DNA from: Brugia malayi | Lineage: Eukaryota > Nematoda > Chromadorea > Rhabditida > Onchocercidae | DNA: 64,000 nucleotides | Direction: 5' to 3' | NCBI RefSeq assembly: GCF_000002995.4 | Contig: NW_025062475.1 | Span: forward strand, 9,118,187 to 9,182,186 | Part shown: positions 48,801 through 60,400 of the stretch, one piece after another | How positions within the stretch are numbered: position 1 is the stretch's first letter | How the letters are laid out: each line of letters opens with the position of its first letter | Notes under the pieces: generated by a model | Seen by the model: only the letters and a program-made list of their open reading frames with translations | Database searches by the model: none | Told to the model about the DNA's origin: nothing | Made by a program: the position numbers and the translations under genes

Positions 48801-51370
48801 TACGTTGCAAATACCGAAAATCATGCTATGAAACTGGCATACTTCCATCATATTTAAATCATACATCATACGTAGTTATTGCTTCTATTAAAGAGTACGA
48901 CAGCCCACAACTAAAATGTAAGTATCGCAAATCCTGTTATGAAAGCATAGAACTGGATATACAATTAGACAAAGTGCGTAAAAAGGAAGCGCAGAAAAAA
49001 ATGCAGGAAGGAATAGTAAAATCGCCCCACCAAACAGAACCGGTTATCAAACATAAGGAAAAAGAACAGAAGGACAAGGTACAAGAGAAAGTTACGGATG
49101 AGGCAAGCAAGCGAACTCAGAAAAAGAAAAATAAAGAGCTTCAATTTGACGCTAAAGAACATGAGTATATGCAGAGAGAGCTGCTCGATTATTCACAACC
49201 ACGACAAAAAGCAACCAAACTACGATCGCTAAATAGTGCGCAAAAGCTTAAATGCAAATATAGGCTAAAATGCTACAGTAGTGTTCCGCTGCATCAGGTT
49301 GCTGAAGAAAAAAGAATCGAAAAGCTGCGACAATTAAATATTAAAGATTTTCGTCGTGCAAATGGCGCCATTTGTAATATCTATTATATATCATGTCGGA
49401 AACAGGCTGGCTTGCCCATTCTTGAGCGTGCACCAATAGGACCGAATGGGCGACGTCTCTGCCGGAAGAAGAAAAAAGAGAAAATTAGTGACTAAATATA
49501 AATATATATGTATAATTATGTTACCCACTCTCTTTTCTATCAAATTTCCTATAATTTTTAATAGTCTTTGCTTTCTCTTTGCACACTTTAATATGAAAAA
49601 TACATTTTATCATTTTAACACTGTCATCTGCATACCATATTTAGGTAGAACAGAAAAATAAGACTCTTCATTATGAAAACGAACTTGACGAAAAGCCAGT
49701 CACATGCATTACAGGTAAAACTTAGATTACTTAGTAAATCTGGTAATAATGACACAACTTAAACTGAAGAATAGCAACTTCCTTTCAAATAGATGTAAGT
49801 ATATGATACAACAAACCATTTGTTTGCTTCATTCTTTGATTAGATGTTTGATAGCTTCATATTAGTTCCCGCCATATCACAGACCAATCGTATATGGAAG
49901 TACTCAAATCTACTCTTGTAGTATGAAATTTGAAGCTAAAATATTTAATGTGTAAAAGGTTTCAAGAATTTACGTTTGATTCGACTTCTTTAAGCCATAC
50001 ATTCGCCTCATCATCATAATCCAATTTACACGCCATGGCTAAATCACGATGAGCTTCCACAAAATTGCCAAGTAACCTATAAATAAAATAATTGAGCATA
50101 GTGCAACAACAAAAAGAGAGACAAAACAATAATTCTGAATGTCAAGATATAAACAAAAAAAGAAACAATTCTGAATGTCAAGGCACATCAAGATATAAAC
50201 TAATAAGACCTATGAGCTCGTCCACGAAACTTATAGCCTTGTGCTGAGTCTGCATTTAATGAAATTGCTTTATCACAATCGCGAATTGCACCATTTGGTT
50301 TGTTCAACTTCAGGAGCGCACTGCAAAAAACTAAAATGAAACTAAAAAAATTCCATTGAGAAATTACAGTAAAACAGTTAATTACTTCGCCCTCTTTGCG
50401 TGCAAAACTGCCAATCCTGGGTTTAGTTCGATGGCACTAGTAAAATGCAGCACAGCTTTCTCATAGTTTCCTAAAAAAATTTATCTTCATTCAAAATTCA
50501 TTCAAAAAGAATATATAGAATCTAAAATAGAAACCAAATTCAATGGAAAATATTTGGTCGCGCCAAGCTAATTTTTTGATGTCGGTCCTTCTCCTTCGTA
50601 TCTAATTATCGTTTTAAATACCCAAAAGGAATTAAGAACTAATACAATACTTAGGATCACAGTAAACTTTAAATAATTGCAAGATACCTTCATTAAATGC
50701 CTTTACAGCAAGCACTCGTTGATCAGTTGCTTTTTCCATATCCTCCTCAGTTATCTGCAATTAACAATTTCAAAGCGAACATTACGTATGCGACTGATTA
50801 CTCAACAATTTAACAAGATCATAACCTCTTTATTATGATCACCCATTGGAAGCAGTTCATCTTCTTCGCCCTTTATTACTCCTGACATGTCCAGTTCCAG
50901 CTCATCTTCTGATTCCGCTTGTTGCTCATTTATTTGTGTTTCCTCATTATGACCAGTTGGTTCGGATGATTTCGTTTCACTTGGTGAGGGTGGGAGCTTT
51001 GCACCAAGACTGTGAAGTAATATATTTTACGAAATACTTTCCTAATAAATCAATATATCCGTCAAAACTAATAAATTCACTGAAATTGCTGTGCGAGAGA
51101 GAAAAAAAATTCCCTTTTTTAAATGAAAAAAGACACTACTCAAGTTCCACCATTTAACTTCTTATTTTAACAGAATACAGTACATCTACGTTCCTTACTC
51201 AATACTCAGAACAATGTAATATTAAGCAAAAGAACACCAATAAAATGCAAGCTGAAAGATAACCTTTCAAGATAATCCCTGTAGAATTTGAATCTTGGCT
51301 CATGCAAAATCGCTGGATTGCTTTTGCAAATGTTCACGAACTGACGCAACAATTCAACTTGAGCATCCAT
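42808..51370 (-). CDS. hip-1: Hsp70-interacting protein Hip (ST13)
   Basis: Hsp70 co-chaperone that stabilises the ADP state. Exons: 51370-51264, 51009-50826, 50754-50688, 50470-50386, 50320-50210, 50076-49974, 43631-43506, 43391-43149, 42885-42808, giving 367 residues (human 369). Exon 1 encodes the N-terminal dimer domain ([19 protein letters not shown]). Exon 2 encodes an acidic linker. Exons 3-6 encode the TPRs, seen as [40 protein letters not shown] and [20 protein letters not shown]. Exon 7 is a highly charged helix ([18 protein letters not shown]). Exon 8 is the STI1/DP2 domain ([28 protein letters not shown]). The GGMP repeats of mammals are nearly absent, with only [11 protein letters not shown] left. 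Intron 6 is 6342 bp and contains a whole gene on the other strand. Confidence 0.94.
44992..49495 (+). CDS. unrecognised secreted-type protein with at least 12 CX5C (CKYRKSCY) repeats
   Basis: I do not recognise this gene. Exons 44992-45106, 45484-45582, 45883-46131 and 46293-49495 join in phase 1 to about 1221 residues. The start ([20 protein letters not shown]) looks like a signal peptide. The exon 1 donor could also be at 45080, which keeps the same phase. The last exon encodes over 1060 residues and carries the repeat C[KR]YR[KL][SK]CY, usually followed by ETG and LP. Copies start at 46766, 46961, 47225, 47402, 47522, 47651, 48398, 48509, 48656, 48806, 48917 and 49253, with a degenerate one at 49373. 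A Lys/Glu-rich spacer (about 47680-48340) splits six repeats from the rest. The protein is very basic. The gene lies whole inside ST13 intron 6, antiparallel to its host. Secretion is an inference from the signal peptide and paired cysteines. Confidence 0.8.
46766..49276 (+). repeat. array of 12 [12 protein letters not shown] coding repeats
   Basis: Each unit is a conserved core of 8 residues (24 bases) with two Cys five residues apart, most extended by [ED]TG-x-LP. Spacing is irregular, from 111 to about 747 bases. Identical peptides use different codons, so this is not a recent DNA tandem repeat. Confidence 0.95.
50125..50200. repeat. imperfect direct duplication in ST13 intron 5
   Basis: ATTCTGAATGTCAAG occurs twice, each copy followed by ATATAAAC, the second after a ten-base insert. 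A small local duplication between exons 5 and 6. Confidence 0.75.
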
Positions 51371-51859
51371 TTTCTTTAGTTTTTTGTTTGATTTTACGAT
51401 ATACTTACTCCTATAAGCAAGACAGTTTATCGCAGAATTTTTCGCGCCGATTTCATTCATACTATCATTCTGATTAAACCGAATGATTTAGTCCTTCGTG
51501 GTAGTACACGTGGATAAGCCATCAGAAGTATGTCCTACACGTAGGTGTACATAACTAGAACCATTAGAGGACAAACTGTTGACAGTCTAACAAATAAGAA
51601 CCTTTGGCCTACACCAGCTATGGAGAGCCAATTCCCATGTAACGCACACAACATCACATCATAAACAACGGCCAACCACGAAGTAGCATTTCGCCGAACA
51701 CCTGCTGAGATGGCGAAGAGTGTCTGTGAAGTGCTCATTTAGATCGAAGTTGATGTCGGTGTTGTGGTCAGCTCCTTGTTGCTGTAAGGATATGGGGAGG
51801 AAGGAAGGTACAGGTAGATATATGACGAGAGTAAAGTAAATCGATCTTGTTTTTCAGGA
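51371..51859. other. bidirectional upstream region of ST13 and UQCR11-like gene
   Basis: The 489 bp between the two start codons are richer in GC than the surrounding DNA. A TTTTCAG acceptor ends two bases before the UQCR11-like ATG and is probably a trans-splice site. No other gene seen. Confidence 0.5.
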
Positions 51860-52299
51860 ATGGATTACGTTAACTATAAACGTTTCATTAGAAATGCTTT
51901 AAGAAACAAAACTTAGTAAGTTATTTTTTGTTGCTAGCAGAAACAAATAAACACTGCAGGACGTAGCCACTCCATATATTGGGTGTCGGAGTGTCGGTGA
52001 GCACGATTGATAATATTGCATATTGATTTATTTCCGTCCAGCTCTTCTTGATTGTCAGATGGGAAAGCCTTGTGAATACCACTTCTCAGTGTTTTATCAC
52101 TAGAGATCTTGAAGTCAAAAGTGAATCTGATGATCTTTTTAGCTTACCGACATACAGTGGTTTTGGTGCAGGAGCGGTACTTATGTTAATCTACATGACT
52201 AATTGGGAAACTGTTGGACGTCGTATACCTATTTGGAAATATCACTTCGAACCAATATCTATCGAGAATAATAATCCCACGAATGCTACGTCGACGTAA
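51860..52299 (+). CDS. UQCR11: UQCR11-like small subunit of cytochrome bc1 complex
   Basis: Two exons, 51860-51915 and 52143-52299, give a 70-residue protein. The start is MDYVNYKRFIRNALRNKTY and is preceded by a TTTTCAG acceptor. A single membrane helix follows (GFGAGAVLMLIYMTNW) and then RRIPIWKYHFEP. The layout of a short basic head, a TM segment rich in Gly and Ala, a T-[ND]-W motif after the helix, then Pro plus aromatics resembles human UQCR11 (the 6.4-kDa complex III subunit), which has ATDW at the same place. Length also fits. The acceptor at 52142 was chosen because the earlier possible acceptor at 52058 creates a stop at the junction. Family assignment is by motif only. It would act in the inner mitochondrial membrane. 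Confidence 0.65.
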
Positions 52300-53119
52300 C
52301 TACTTGCTAAAAAATTATCTGTATTAGTCTGTTAGAAATTTCCCCCAGAACTAGTTTCTGTGGTTAAAGTAGATCTTTTTCGCTTCTGTTAACGAAGATT
52401 TTTCATTGTTATTTTGATGAATTTCTTCCACTATGTTTTAAGGAGTTTGAAGTCTTTTTCATAGCAAAATTCTTATAATTTTAAGAAGGAATGTTTTATA
52501 AAATCATTCTCGGAAAATAAAGGTCCAGCATTGCTTTGCAGAAAGATAATGCAACTTATTTCATCCTTCTACATTTACTGGCAGGTTTATTTAAAATGAT
52601 TTCGCATTGTTCATATCGATAGCTACTTTTTCTTTATCTGTTTTATGCATTTAATTGAACATGTTGCGGTTATGTTTCTTTTCTTTCTAATTATCTGAAG
52701 TGTTTGTCTGACTTTTTAAATTAAATCCTTTTCCGAAATTACGCAATTATAAAGTAGAAATTTTCTACCAGAACCTTGTGCCGTTCATTTGATGTCGACT
52801 TGCTGTGTATCGATCATTCTATTTCAGTACAGTTTAAGAAGTAAAACAATAAATTTCACATTTGATTATTAGAGATTAGGAAACTTAAAGCTGACTTATG
52901 CTACAGTAGCAGTTAAATCGTTTTGTCACACTGCTAAAAAAAAGCGATTGGAAGGTACTGCCTTGAGCATTTCATAAATTCAGTTGTTTTTAGGTGTCTG
53001 AACGAATTTTTTAATTTGTCCCAATAAAGTAAAATTGGCAGTATTTGCCAATTTAACCATTTCGCGGAATTCTGAAGCAGTCCCGTAAACAAATTTATAG
53101 GTAATATCAATGAAATACA
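52300..53119. other. intergenic, 3' of UQCR11-like and of the FN1-module gene
   Basis: AT-rich. A 71-codon open frame on the minus strand (52980-53195) overlaps the last exon of the neighbouring gene in another frame. It has no recognisable domain. Nothing else seen. Confidence 0.45.
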
Positions 53120-55707
53120 TCATGTTTGGGAAATAGGGGGCAGCCGTTCCACTGGTGGAGTAAGAATACATTCGGCCAGTGTTCGTCCAACGCATGCGAA
53201 GCGATGATAAACTGTTGTTTTGTCAACTCTATAACAGCGATGTACGATGTTACGCATCAAGACATCCCTTCCGAGTTCAACGAATAGACCATTATCATCC
53301 ACACAACCTCAAGCATTATTTGAAAAGTCTTTGAAAATTAAGGTAAGTTCGTACAGGAATGTGAAATGCAGTTCCTCAAATCTAAAGCTTCCAGCTAATA
53401 TTTCCTGAAATTTCTTGTAATTATAAATCGATGTTGAACTATTTCTAATAAGATAATATTTTTAAAAATCACCGAGCACTCGGACGATTCCATATGATGT
53501 GCACTGATATCGAATATGCTCTGATGTCCATATTTGTCCTTCATTGAAAAATTCGTTATCTTTTTTGCATCCAATCACTACAAGTTCCCCGAATACAAAG
53601 ACGCATTCATTTACTTTAGTACTTCATGCAAATAATTGTCAAACTGTTGGAAATAACTGTAAAATAATTTTTTTTTTTTTTTTTTAGTTAAGCTGTTCGT
53701 CGTCAGGTAAATTAATTTTTTGTCAGTTAAAATTGAAATAGGTAAAGAGAGATTCCTACAACCCTATGATAAAGATTTAAATAATACGATTAGCAGTATA
53801 TCGTACTCGTCCTTGGTCGAGCAGCTCGCACTTATGCAAATAATGTTCCACGATTCGTTCGGTACCTACAGGAATTGTGATATCTGTATTTCGAGCATAA
53901 CAACCTGCAACCCAACACAAATTTTAATTTTGATTTCCTTTCTTATACGAAGATGATGAGAGGCATGTATTCCCTTACTGTTAGGTATCCATCATGAGGT
54001 TGACCAGCATAGCATAATGATCATTTCCAAAGCATTTCTTAATAGGTTATGTTCAGACTTCTGCAATCCCACTTATTCAAAATAGTATATTTTTTAATTC
54101 AGATATATGTAACGTTACATGCATTACAACTATAGGATTACACAAAGATACGTTGATGGCACAAACCTTCAATGGTAATACCATCTTTTTGGCAAACTAG
54201 CACGAAAGATCCATTGCGAAAATGTTCACCAACATCGTAATGAATCCCATTATCATAACAGGTTGATTCTGAAGGATACTTTTAATTCTATTCCAAATAT
54301 AAACTATTATTATAATTGTTTTTGACAAAGTAAAATGACATTTATCGATTTTTTTTCACTTTCAGCTTATTAGCTATAACAAATAGCTGGCCTCTAAGAT
54401 TGGCAAGCAACAAAGTATTTGTTGATTTCTTGTTTGTAATCCATTATGAATCATAACTCTCTGACAATCCACTACAATTTCATATAAGTAATTTAAATAA
54501 AGACATGTAGCCTATTTTAAAAGATAATAAAATCCTATTAAAGTTGCGCGACTTGCCCCTTCCATTACTACGATATCGGGCTCTTTTCATATGCAGCTAT
54601 TATTTTCATAAATACTAATTTCAAACCCAATCATCACGAAATGCAAGACATCGTATGTTTGCCTAGAGTGTAATACAGAGGAAATATTATTTCTACTGCT
54701 TTCTTCTTATGGATTTCTCCAGTTCATTTTTTTTTTTTTTTTTGGAAGATATTGCTTTAATAACAAAATTTTAGCTAACTTTTTATTCAGAACTTTGATG
54801 AGATAACCGCAGACTTTATGCTCAAATAATCGTCAATGATTTATAGATCTATAGAAAAGTTTGGTTGATTTGATTAACCTTTTTTTTCTCACAAATCATT
54901 GCCATGAAAGACAGATTAAAGAGAAAGAAAATAGGTGAAGGAAAAAAACTAGGAGAAAGCCAATGTTATTAATGATTTCAATTCTTAAATCAAAAAATTG
55001 ATGCATAGATTAAGATCGGAATTTGAGCACTGTCAAAGCCATTAAAAATCTTTCGTGTTGAATAAGTTGAAATTCCGATCAAATTCACGATAAATGGTTA
55101 CCTTGCTCGTAAGTGACCGTGTCTCCCTTCACGTCACATTTATGCCTTACTCCGCTTCGTATAAACATTCGACCGATATGTATTACTGATTTGTCGTCTG
55201 CTACACATGCTGAAAGGTAATGGAATTGTAATAATTAACGTAATGGCTATCTGGAAAGTCCTCTGTCATACCGGAGGTATGATCTTCACTGCTAACAGAC
55301 ATGCTATATAAAAAAAAAATCAAATAGCTGTGAAAATTAAATTTACCAATAACTTCAGCGGTACCATTGTTGCATTTGTAATGGAAATGTTCCTTGGTGA
55401 ATGTCTGACCATGTTCATACGTGCCCATCCCAGCAACCAGGCATGGAAATGGAGGTTGAGGCCCCGAACTTACTGAAATATACAGTCCATATACTTGGAA
55501 TTATTTCAGTCTATATATTTGGAATATTTCGATTAGAACAATATGAACTTGACGAAAGTTACCTGCTGGAATGATTACTCTTTCAGTATAATCGGGACTG
55601 AAACCATGAGGAACAAGAATGAATGAAGCACCGTCTTCTTCGAGTGTTACTGCTACCGATATCGTGAATTTAAATATACTCAAAGGCAGTATGTAAGCTA
55701 CGATCAT
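53120..55707 (-). CDS. secreted protein with six MIG-18-like fibronectin type I modules
   Basis: Exons: 55707-55563, 55472-55347, 55209-55102, 54268-54167, 53904-53788, 53577-53473, 53307-53120, giving 296 residues. Exon 1 encodes a signal peptide (MIVAYILPLSIFKFTISVAV). Each of exons 2-7 encodes one module with the pattern C-x-D-x-G-x(5)-G-x(6-9)-[FY]-x-C, for example ACVADDKSVIHIGRMF with HKC, STCYDNGIHYDVGEHF with LVC, and GCVDDNGLFVELGRDV with HRC. This matches my memory of the nematode MIG-18-type fibronectin-I-like domain, which is linked to basement-membrane and cell-migration functions. The last exon has two extra Cys. All internal introns are phase 1. The acceptor of exon 7 reads TTGAG, which is unusual. 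The module family is fairly sure and the ortholog is not. Confidence 0.8.
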
Positions 55708-57469
55708 AATTGTTTATTGAGAGCGCTGAAAAATTAACTGCAATCAAAGAATTAATAAAAAATCTCGATTATTTCCTCACAAATTGTTTATCATAAATCA
55801 ATTAGATAGCAATCAGGAAACGGACTGTAGTTGCCCTTGGGTAAATTTCTGACATTCATTTCAATGATTGCTTCAATGACCACCAAACCAAGCAGTTGTT
55901 CATCGCAGTTTTCCTTTTTAACAATTCATGCTCCTTTGGCCCACTTACAATCTCTTCTGAACTTGTAATGATTGTGCAGTGATTTCGGTTTTGATTCAAA
56001 CTGCTTACTACAGTCACTTTATAAGTCATTTAACAATTCAGGCAATGCAATTATCCCTTCTTTGACACTATCCACCATCGCTTTACTATTATGAAATTAT
56101 TAAAGTAGGATCCTGTAGAAGTAAGGAGGAAAAATAACAACAACTGATTCAGTGAAAGGGACTTGGTAAATCAAACAATGTAAAGGTAAATAATATCAAA
56201 AAATAAAAATGGATTAAGATGATTTGCAGGATTAAAATAACTGTCCCCATGAAAAGACATGAATTTCAATCTTTCATTAAGAGAATAAAACTAGAAGCTG
56301 GTGGAGAAACTTGGTACTGTCATAGAGACACAACATTAGAGAGAAATTCACCCAAATGCCAACCGATGAAAGAAACACAACTGGGTCTGACCTTGCATGT
56401 CATCGAAGCAAACATCGCCGACTAATTCTTTCATTTTATCAAAATGAACCGCAATAACATGGAAAAATGAAGGTAGGAAAGGTATTTTTCATTTTAAAAA
56501 AATTAAAAAAGAGAAAAACGCAGATCCATCGTACGGTAAAATGAATGCAAGAAATGGGACTTAAGTTTTTCTTTTTCTTTCTCTCTTTTTTCCTTTTCAT
56601 TTCTTGTACCTTATTTCCTTAGAAAAATTGAGGAAATTCATCCCCGCTTTTGTGTTTATCTTATTAATTCCCTGACGACAATACATTCTTCCATTTCGGC
56701 ATCTTTTGATTAATGTTGTATTATCAGTTGAAACTGTCTAAAATGAACACCTGTCGCAGTAAACATGCATTACTCTCATACTTTCTCTCTGTTACTTAAA
56801 TAAGAACTCATTGTTGTGAAAGAGAGTAATAGTTAACAATTCAATCTTTATCCTCTGTGAACTCCTTCTTGTGTGTCTTGTCGTTCCGGGTGTCTTTCAT
56901 CTGTACCGCCATGGTCATCCACAGTCCGCTGTTTTCTCCCTCACCACACTTCATACTCCTTCCCATGGGATCTGTATTGCATTTCGGGAGTCACGTAAGG
57001 ACGATCGGGAGGGGTGACAGTTGACCTTTTTGCCGTAACTTTCCATCCATTCCGTTTGATGGTGTACACTTGAACGTACTTTTGTGGTTGCAAGGTAAGA
57101 ACCGATTAGCCTTCTCTTTCATTTCCTGATACTAATGATTTTTGAGATATTTTTAGTTTGCAGTATATGTGGTGGCTGTTGAGGAATACTGTGAGGCACT
57201 GTGAGAGTCGCGGTTGTTTGTTTCCATTTTCGATATCGTTTTTCCAGAATTGTGCTTCGAGGAGCGATCCCGATACCATTTCCTCGTATGGCTTTTCTTT
57301 CGGTTCTTCTAGCATAGTATGTTTTTGTGTTGAGTTGTTGTCAAGAAATTTTACGACTCCATGTCATCATTCAGTCCAGCTATTAATGGTCAACTGTCTG
57401 TTCAAAGAAATCGTTTTTTCCGATCGCTTTACCTGACCAGATTTGTTTTAAAAAAATAGTTGCAGAGTG
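55708..57469. other. shared upstream region of the FN1-module gene and PDE12
   Basis: About 1.76 kb. The part 56860-57110 is GC-richer than average and may be the PDE12 promoter. Open frames at 56219 (+), 57158 (+) and 57106-57315 (-) have no recognisable translation. TTGCAG at 57460-57465 is a possible trans-splice acceptor four bases before the PDE12 ATG. Confidence 0.45.
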
Positions 57470-60400
57470 ATGAAAAGACGGCTTCGACGAAATGTCTCTT
57501 ACATTGCTAAATATCCAGAAAATGTCATTATGATGTGGGTCGGGAGTGTTCCACGAATTGCTCGTAAAAAAATCTCGTGTGCAGATGGAATGGAGTAAGT
57601 AATCTCTTTGCAGTTAATATTTTCCAGATTTCGTTTTTTTAACTTATAAATTTCACTAAGTTTCAGGGAACAATCCCTACACATTTGTTTCGTGTACTGT
57701 GTACCGCATTCTAAGACTTTGGTTGAAATTAATCTTGTTCGTCCCTTGAATGAATTATTTTTGCAAACATGTGACAAGATAAAAGAAAAAATCAGCAAAT
57801 TTATTCATAAACAGTCAAGCAAAGTGGCTTGTGATGAGAGCGACACCTCTGGATTTTTATTTTCTTCACCAGGTCATCCTAATTTGGTTTGTTTTTACTG
57901 AGTTTACTATATCTGTGTGAGATATTTTGTTAATTAATTTATTCGTTGTTTATATAGAAAAAAAGCTTCCAACATCCTCTGGCGCTTATCCTGATAGAAA
58001 ATATTTAACGACTTAGATTCTACCACTTTTCATTGAACAGTTACGACACTGTTTCACTATTCAGTTTGAAATTATTGGAAATGTTGTAGTATCCCTTTGA
58101 AGTGGTCATTACATCTTGAGTAGCATGTACTGCTCATCCTTCTGTTCAGCTTCTTTCCACAAACGAACAAGTATATAAGGATGAGAATGTACTTGATATG
58201 TGTATCAATAACAAAGCGTACCGTTTACTGCGGAACCCTCCTCGATGTACAAAGCTAGTTATAAAGCTGAAACCACTAGTTGGATGTCCTCTCATGGCTA
58301 GTTTCTTATTAGCGGAGAGTAAGTTTAATCTTTCCTAGTTTCCACATCAAATTCCTTTGATAATTTGATTTTAATGATTGACATTTCGAGTTTTCTAAAT
58401 TATAGAAGATTTCCAGACTTACGAAAAGTAGAGCCATTATTTCATTGGTATGTTGGAGAACCCGATACATGTTTAATTTCACCAGTTCTGAATAATATTC
58501 CAGGAGGTGAACTTCTTATTTTGAGTCGGATTCTTCTTTAATATATTAAAAAAAAGTCTCTGTTAAGATTTAAGAGAGCATTCTCATATATTTCTATCTA
58601 TGAATTAATATGGACATATTGTTTTGACTGTAAATAACGGCGTTTTTGGATTGTGCTAAGAACACAGCGCTCCAAGAACACTTCTAAAACTCTCGTAGCA
58701 AAGATGATTTTTCATCGATTCTCTTGATGATTCACTTGATTAATAATGACGTAATAACAAATTAGAAAAAAATCATTGTTAATATCAAGCTGAACTTAAC
58801 AACGATGAATCGGCTATGATTTACCTTTATGTTATTGAGCTACGAGAGTTTTAGAGATTTGCAACTAAATGTCCAATTCAGGAAGATAATTAGTCAGTAT
58901 CTATCGATATGAACTCATATTTTTACCAAAAAATGAAGAAATGAGAGTCTTAATGTTAAAGATCAAAAAATCATGATGACATTTATTGTTTTAAACTAAT
59001 AATTGACTCTATTCATGGTATAACCGTAAATAACCTTCATATTATTTTCAGGAAAATTGAAGTACACGATGGATGGTTGGATCTATCGTTCCACGGGCAA
59101 ATACTTTTGTCCTTCTGTTGAAGATATTGGAAAACGTATCTGCGTATTGCTCGATATGGGAGCAGATACGATCGTATATTGCGCTGATAGTGATAGCGAG
59201 GTTTCTGAAGTCGGTGAAACATTGATTTTTGAAGAAAGACAAGCTACTTTTTGTCAAGAACATGCAAATAGTGGGTAAAAATTTCACTTCAGCTGATCTA
59301 CCACATTTTTATGAACTGTATCTTTACAGTTTTCATGAACTCTTGCTTATAGCCTTGTTGCATATTTCCACATTTAACACATTTCTATTTTAATTGCTTG
59401 AAGTTTTATTGGATATATTTCGTCATTACGTATTACTCAATCTTAGCAAAGTTATCTTAGATGTCATCTTTTATCATCTTTTAACGCAAATGTTTCTTAC
59501 ATAAGACATAGTGTTAATAACTTTATACTTTTACTATGCTTTTTTATAAACATTTTTTATAACCTTTTCAGAAATATACGGGTGATTTCATATAATGTTC
59601 TTGCTAACTTATATTTGGATTTAAAGCTCAGACAAGAAGATCTGCATTTCCCATATTGTGCAAAGGAGTATCAGAATTACGATTATCGGTACCCTATTTT
59701 ACTTCGAGAAATTCCTGGTATGATTTTGGTTTTTGACGAAAATCAACAGGGTAGTAATTCATGGAGCAAGAGATTTCTTTAATCCTTCTTTTTTATAGGT
59801 TACCAAGCAGATATCATATTTTTGCAAGAAGTAGATGAACGATTTTGGTTACGCTTCTTGCCTGATGTGATGAGCAGCCATGGATATGATTGCTACTTTA
59901 AAAAGAAAGGAATGAAAGTAAATGAAGGATTGGTCGTTTGTTTTCGTAGGAAACAGTTCAGGTACATATAGGACTTGTAAAAAGAATGCATCTTTTTACT
60001 GACAAATAGTTCATGCAAAAAATATGAATGGTGATTTAATTTTACGATATATTGTTATGTGTTTAGTTTCCTCTAAAAGTTTTTGACCATTCCTTATATG
60101 TGTTTCTTCGTTTTTAAGATTTTTAGGTGTCTTGAAAGCCATAACATGTGGTTGCCGGACCTTCTAAATACTGGAACATATCCTGAAAACACTGATATAA
60201 TTAGATTACTTAAAAGTAATGATGAATTAAATGCCATGTTTGTATCAAAACCTGCAGTTATACAGGTAACTTTTAATTAGAATATGGCATATTTATATGC
60301 TTATATGACTTAGCTCACCTATGTTTCACTCTTTCGTTTCTCACCTTTTTAGAGATCCATAAGACGCAAAAACAAGAAATTCTTAACTGCTAACATTTGA

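Noticed and set aside
47026..49162. minus-strand frames opposite the CX5C-repeat exon, rich in Phe, Leu and Ser
   Set aside because: They are the antisense of Lys/Glu-rich codons and have no splice structure.
51858..52142. reading the UQCR11-like protein from the long single frame at 52048
   Set aside because: Its first 30 residues are intron-like. The two-exon model gives the family layout with a proper ATG and acceptor.
56219..56425. 68-codon plus-strand frame between the FN1 gene and PDE12
   Set aside because: No start context, domain or splice partner.
57106..57315. minus-strand frame starting MLEEPKEKPYEEM
   Set aside because: Looks faintly protein-like, but no flanking exons or homology could be found. 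It overlaps the likely PDE12 5' region.
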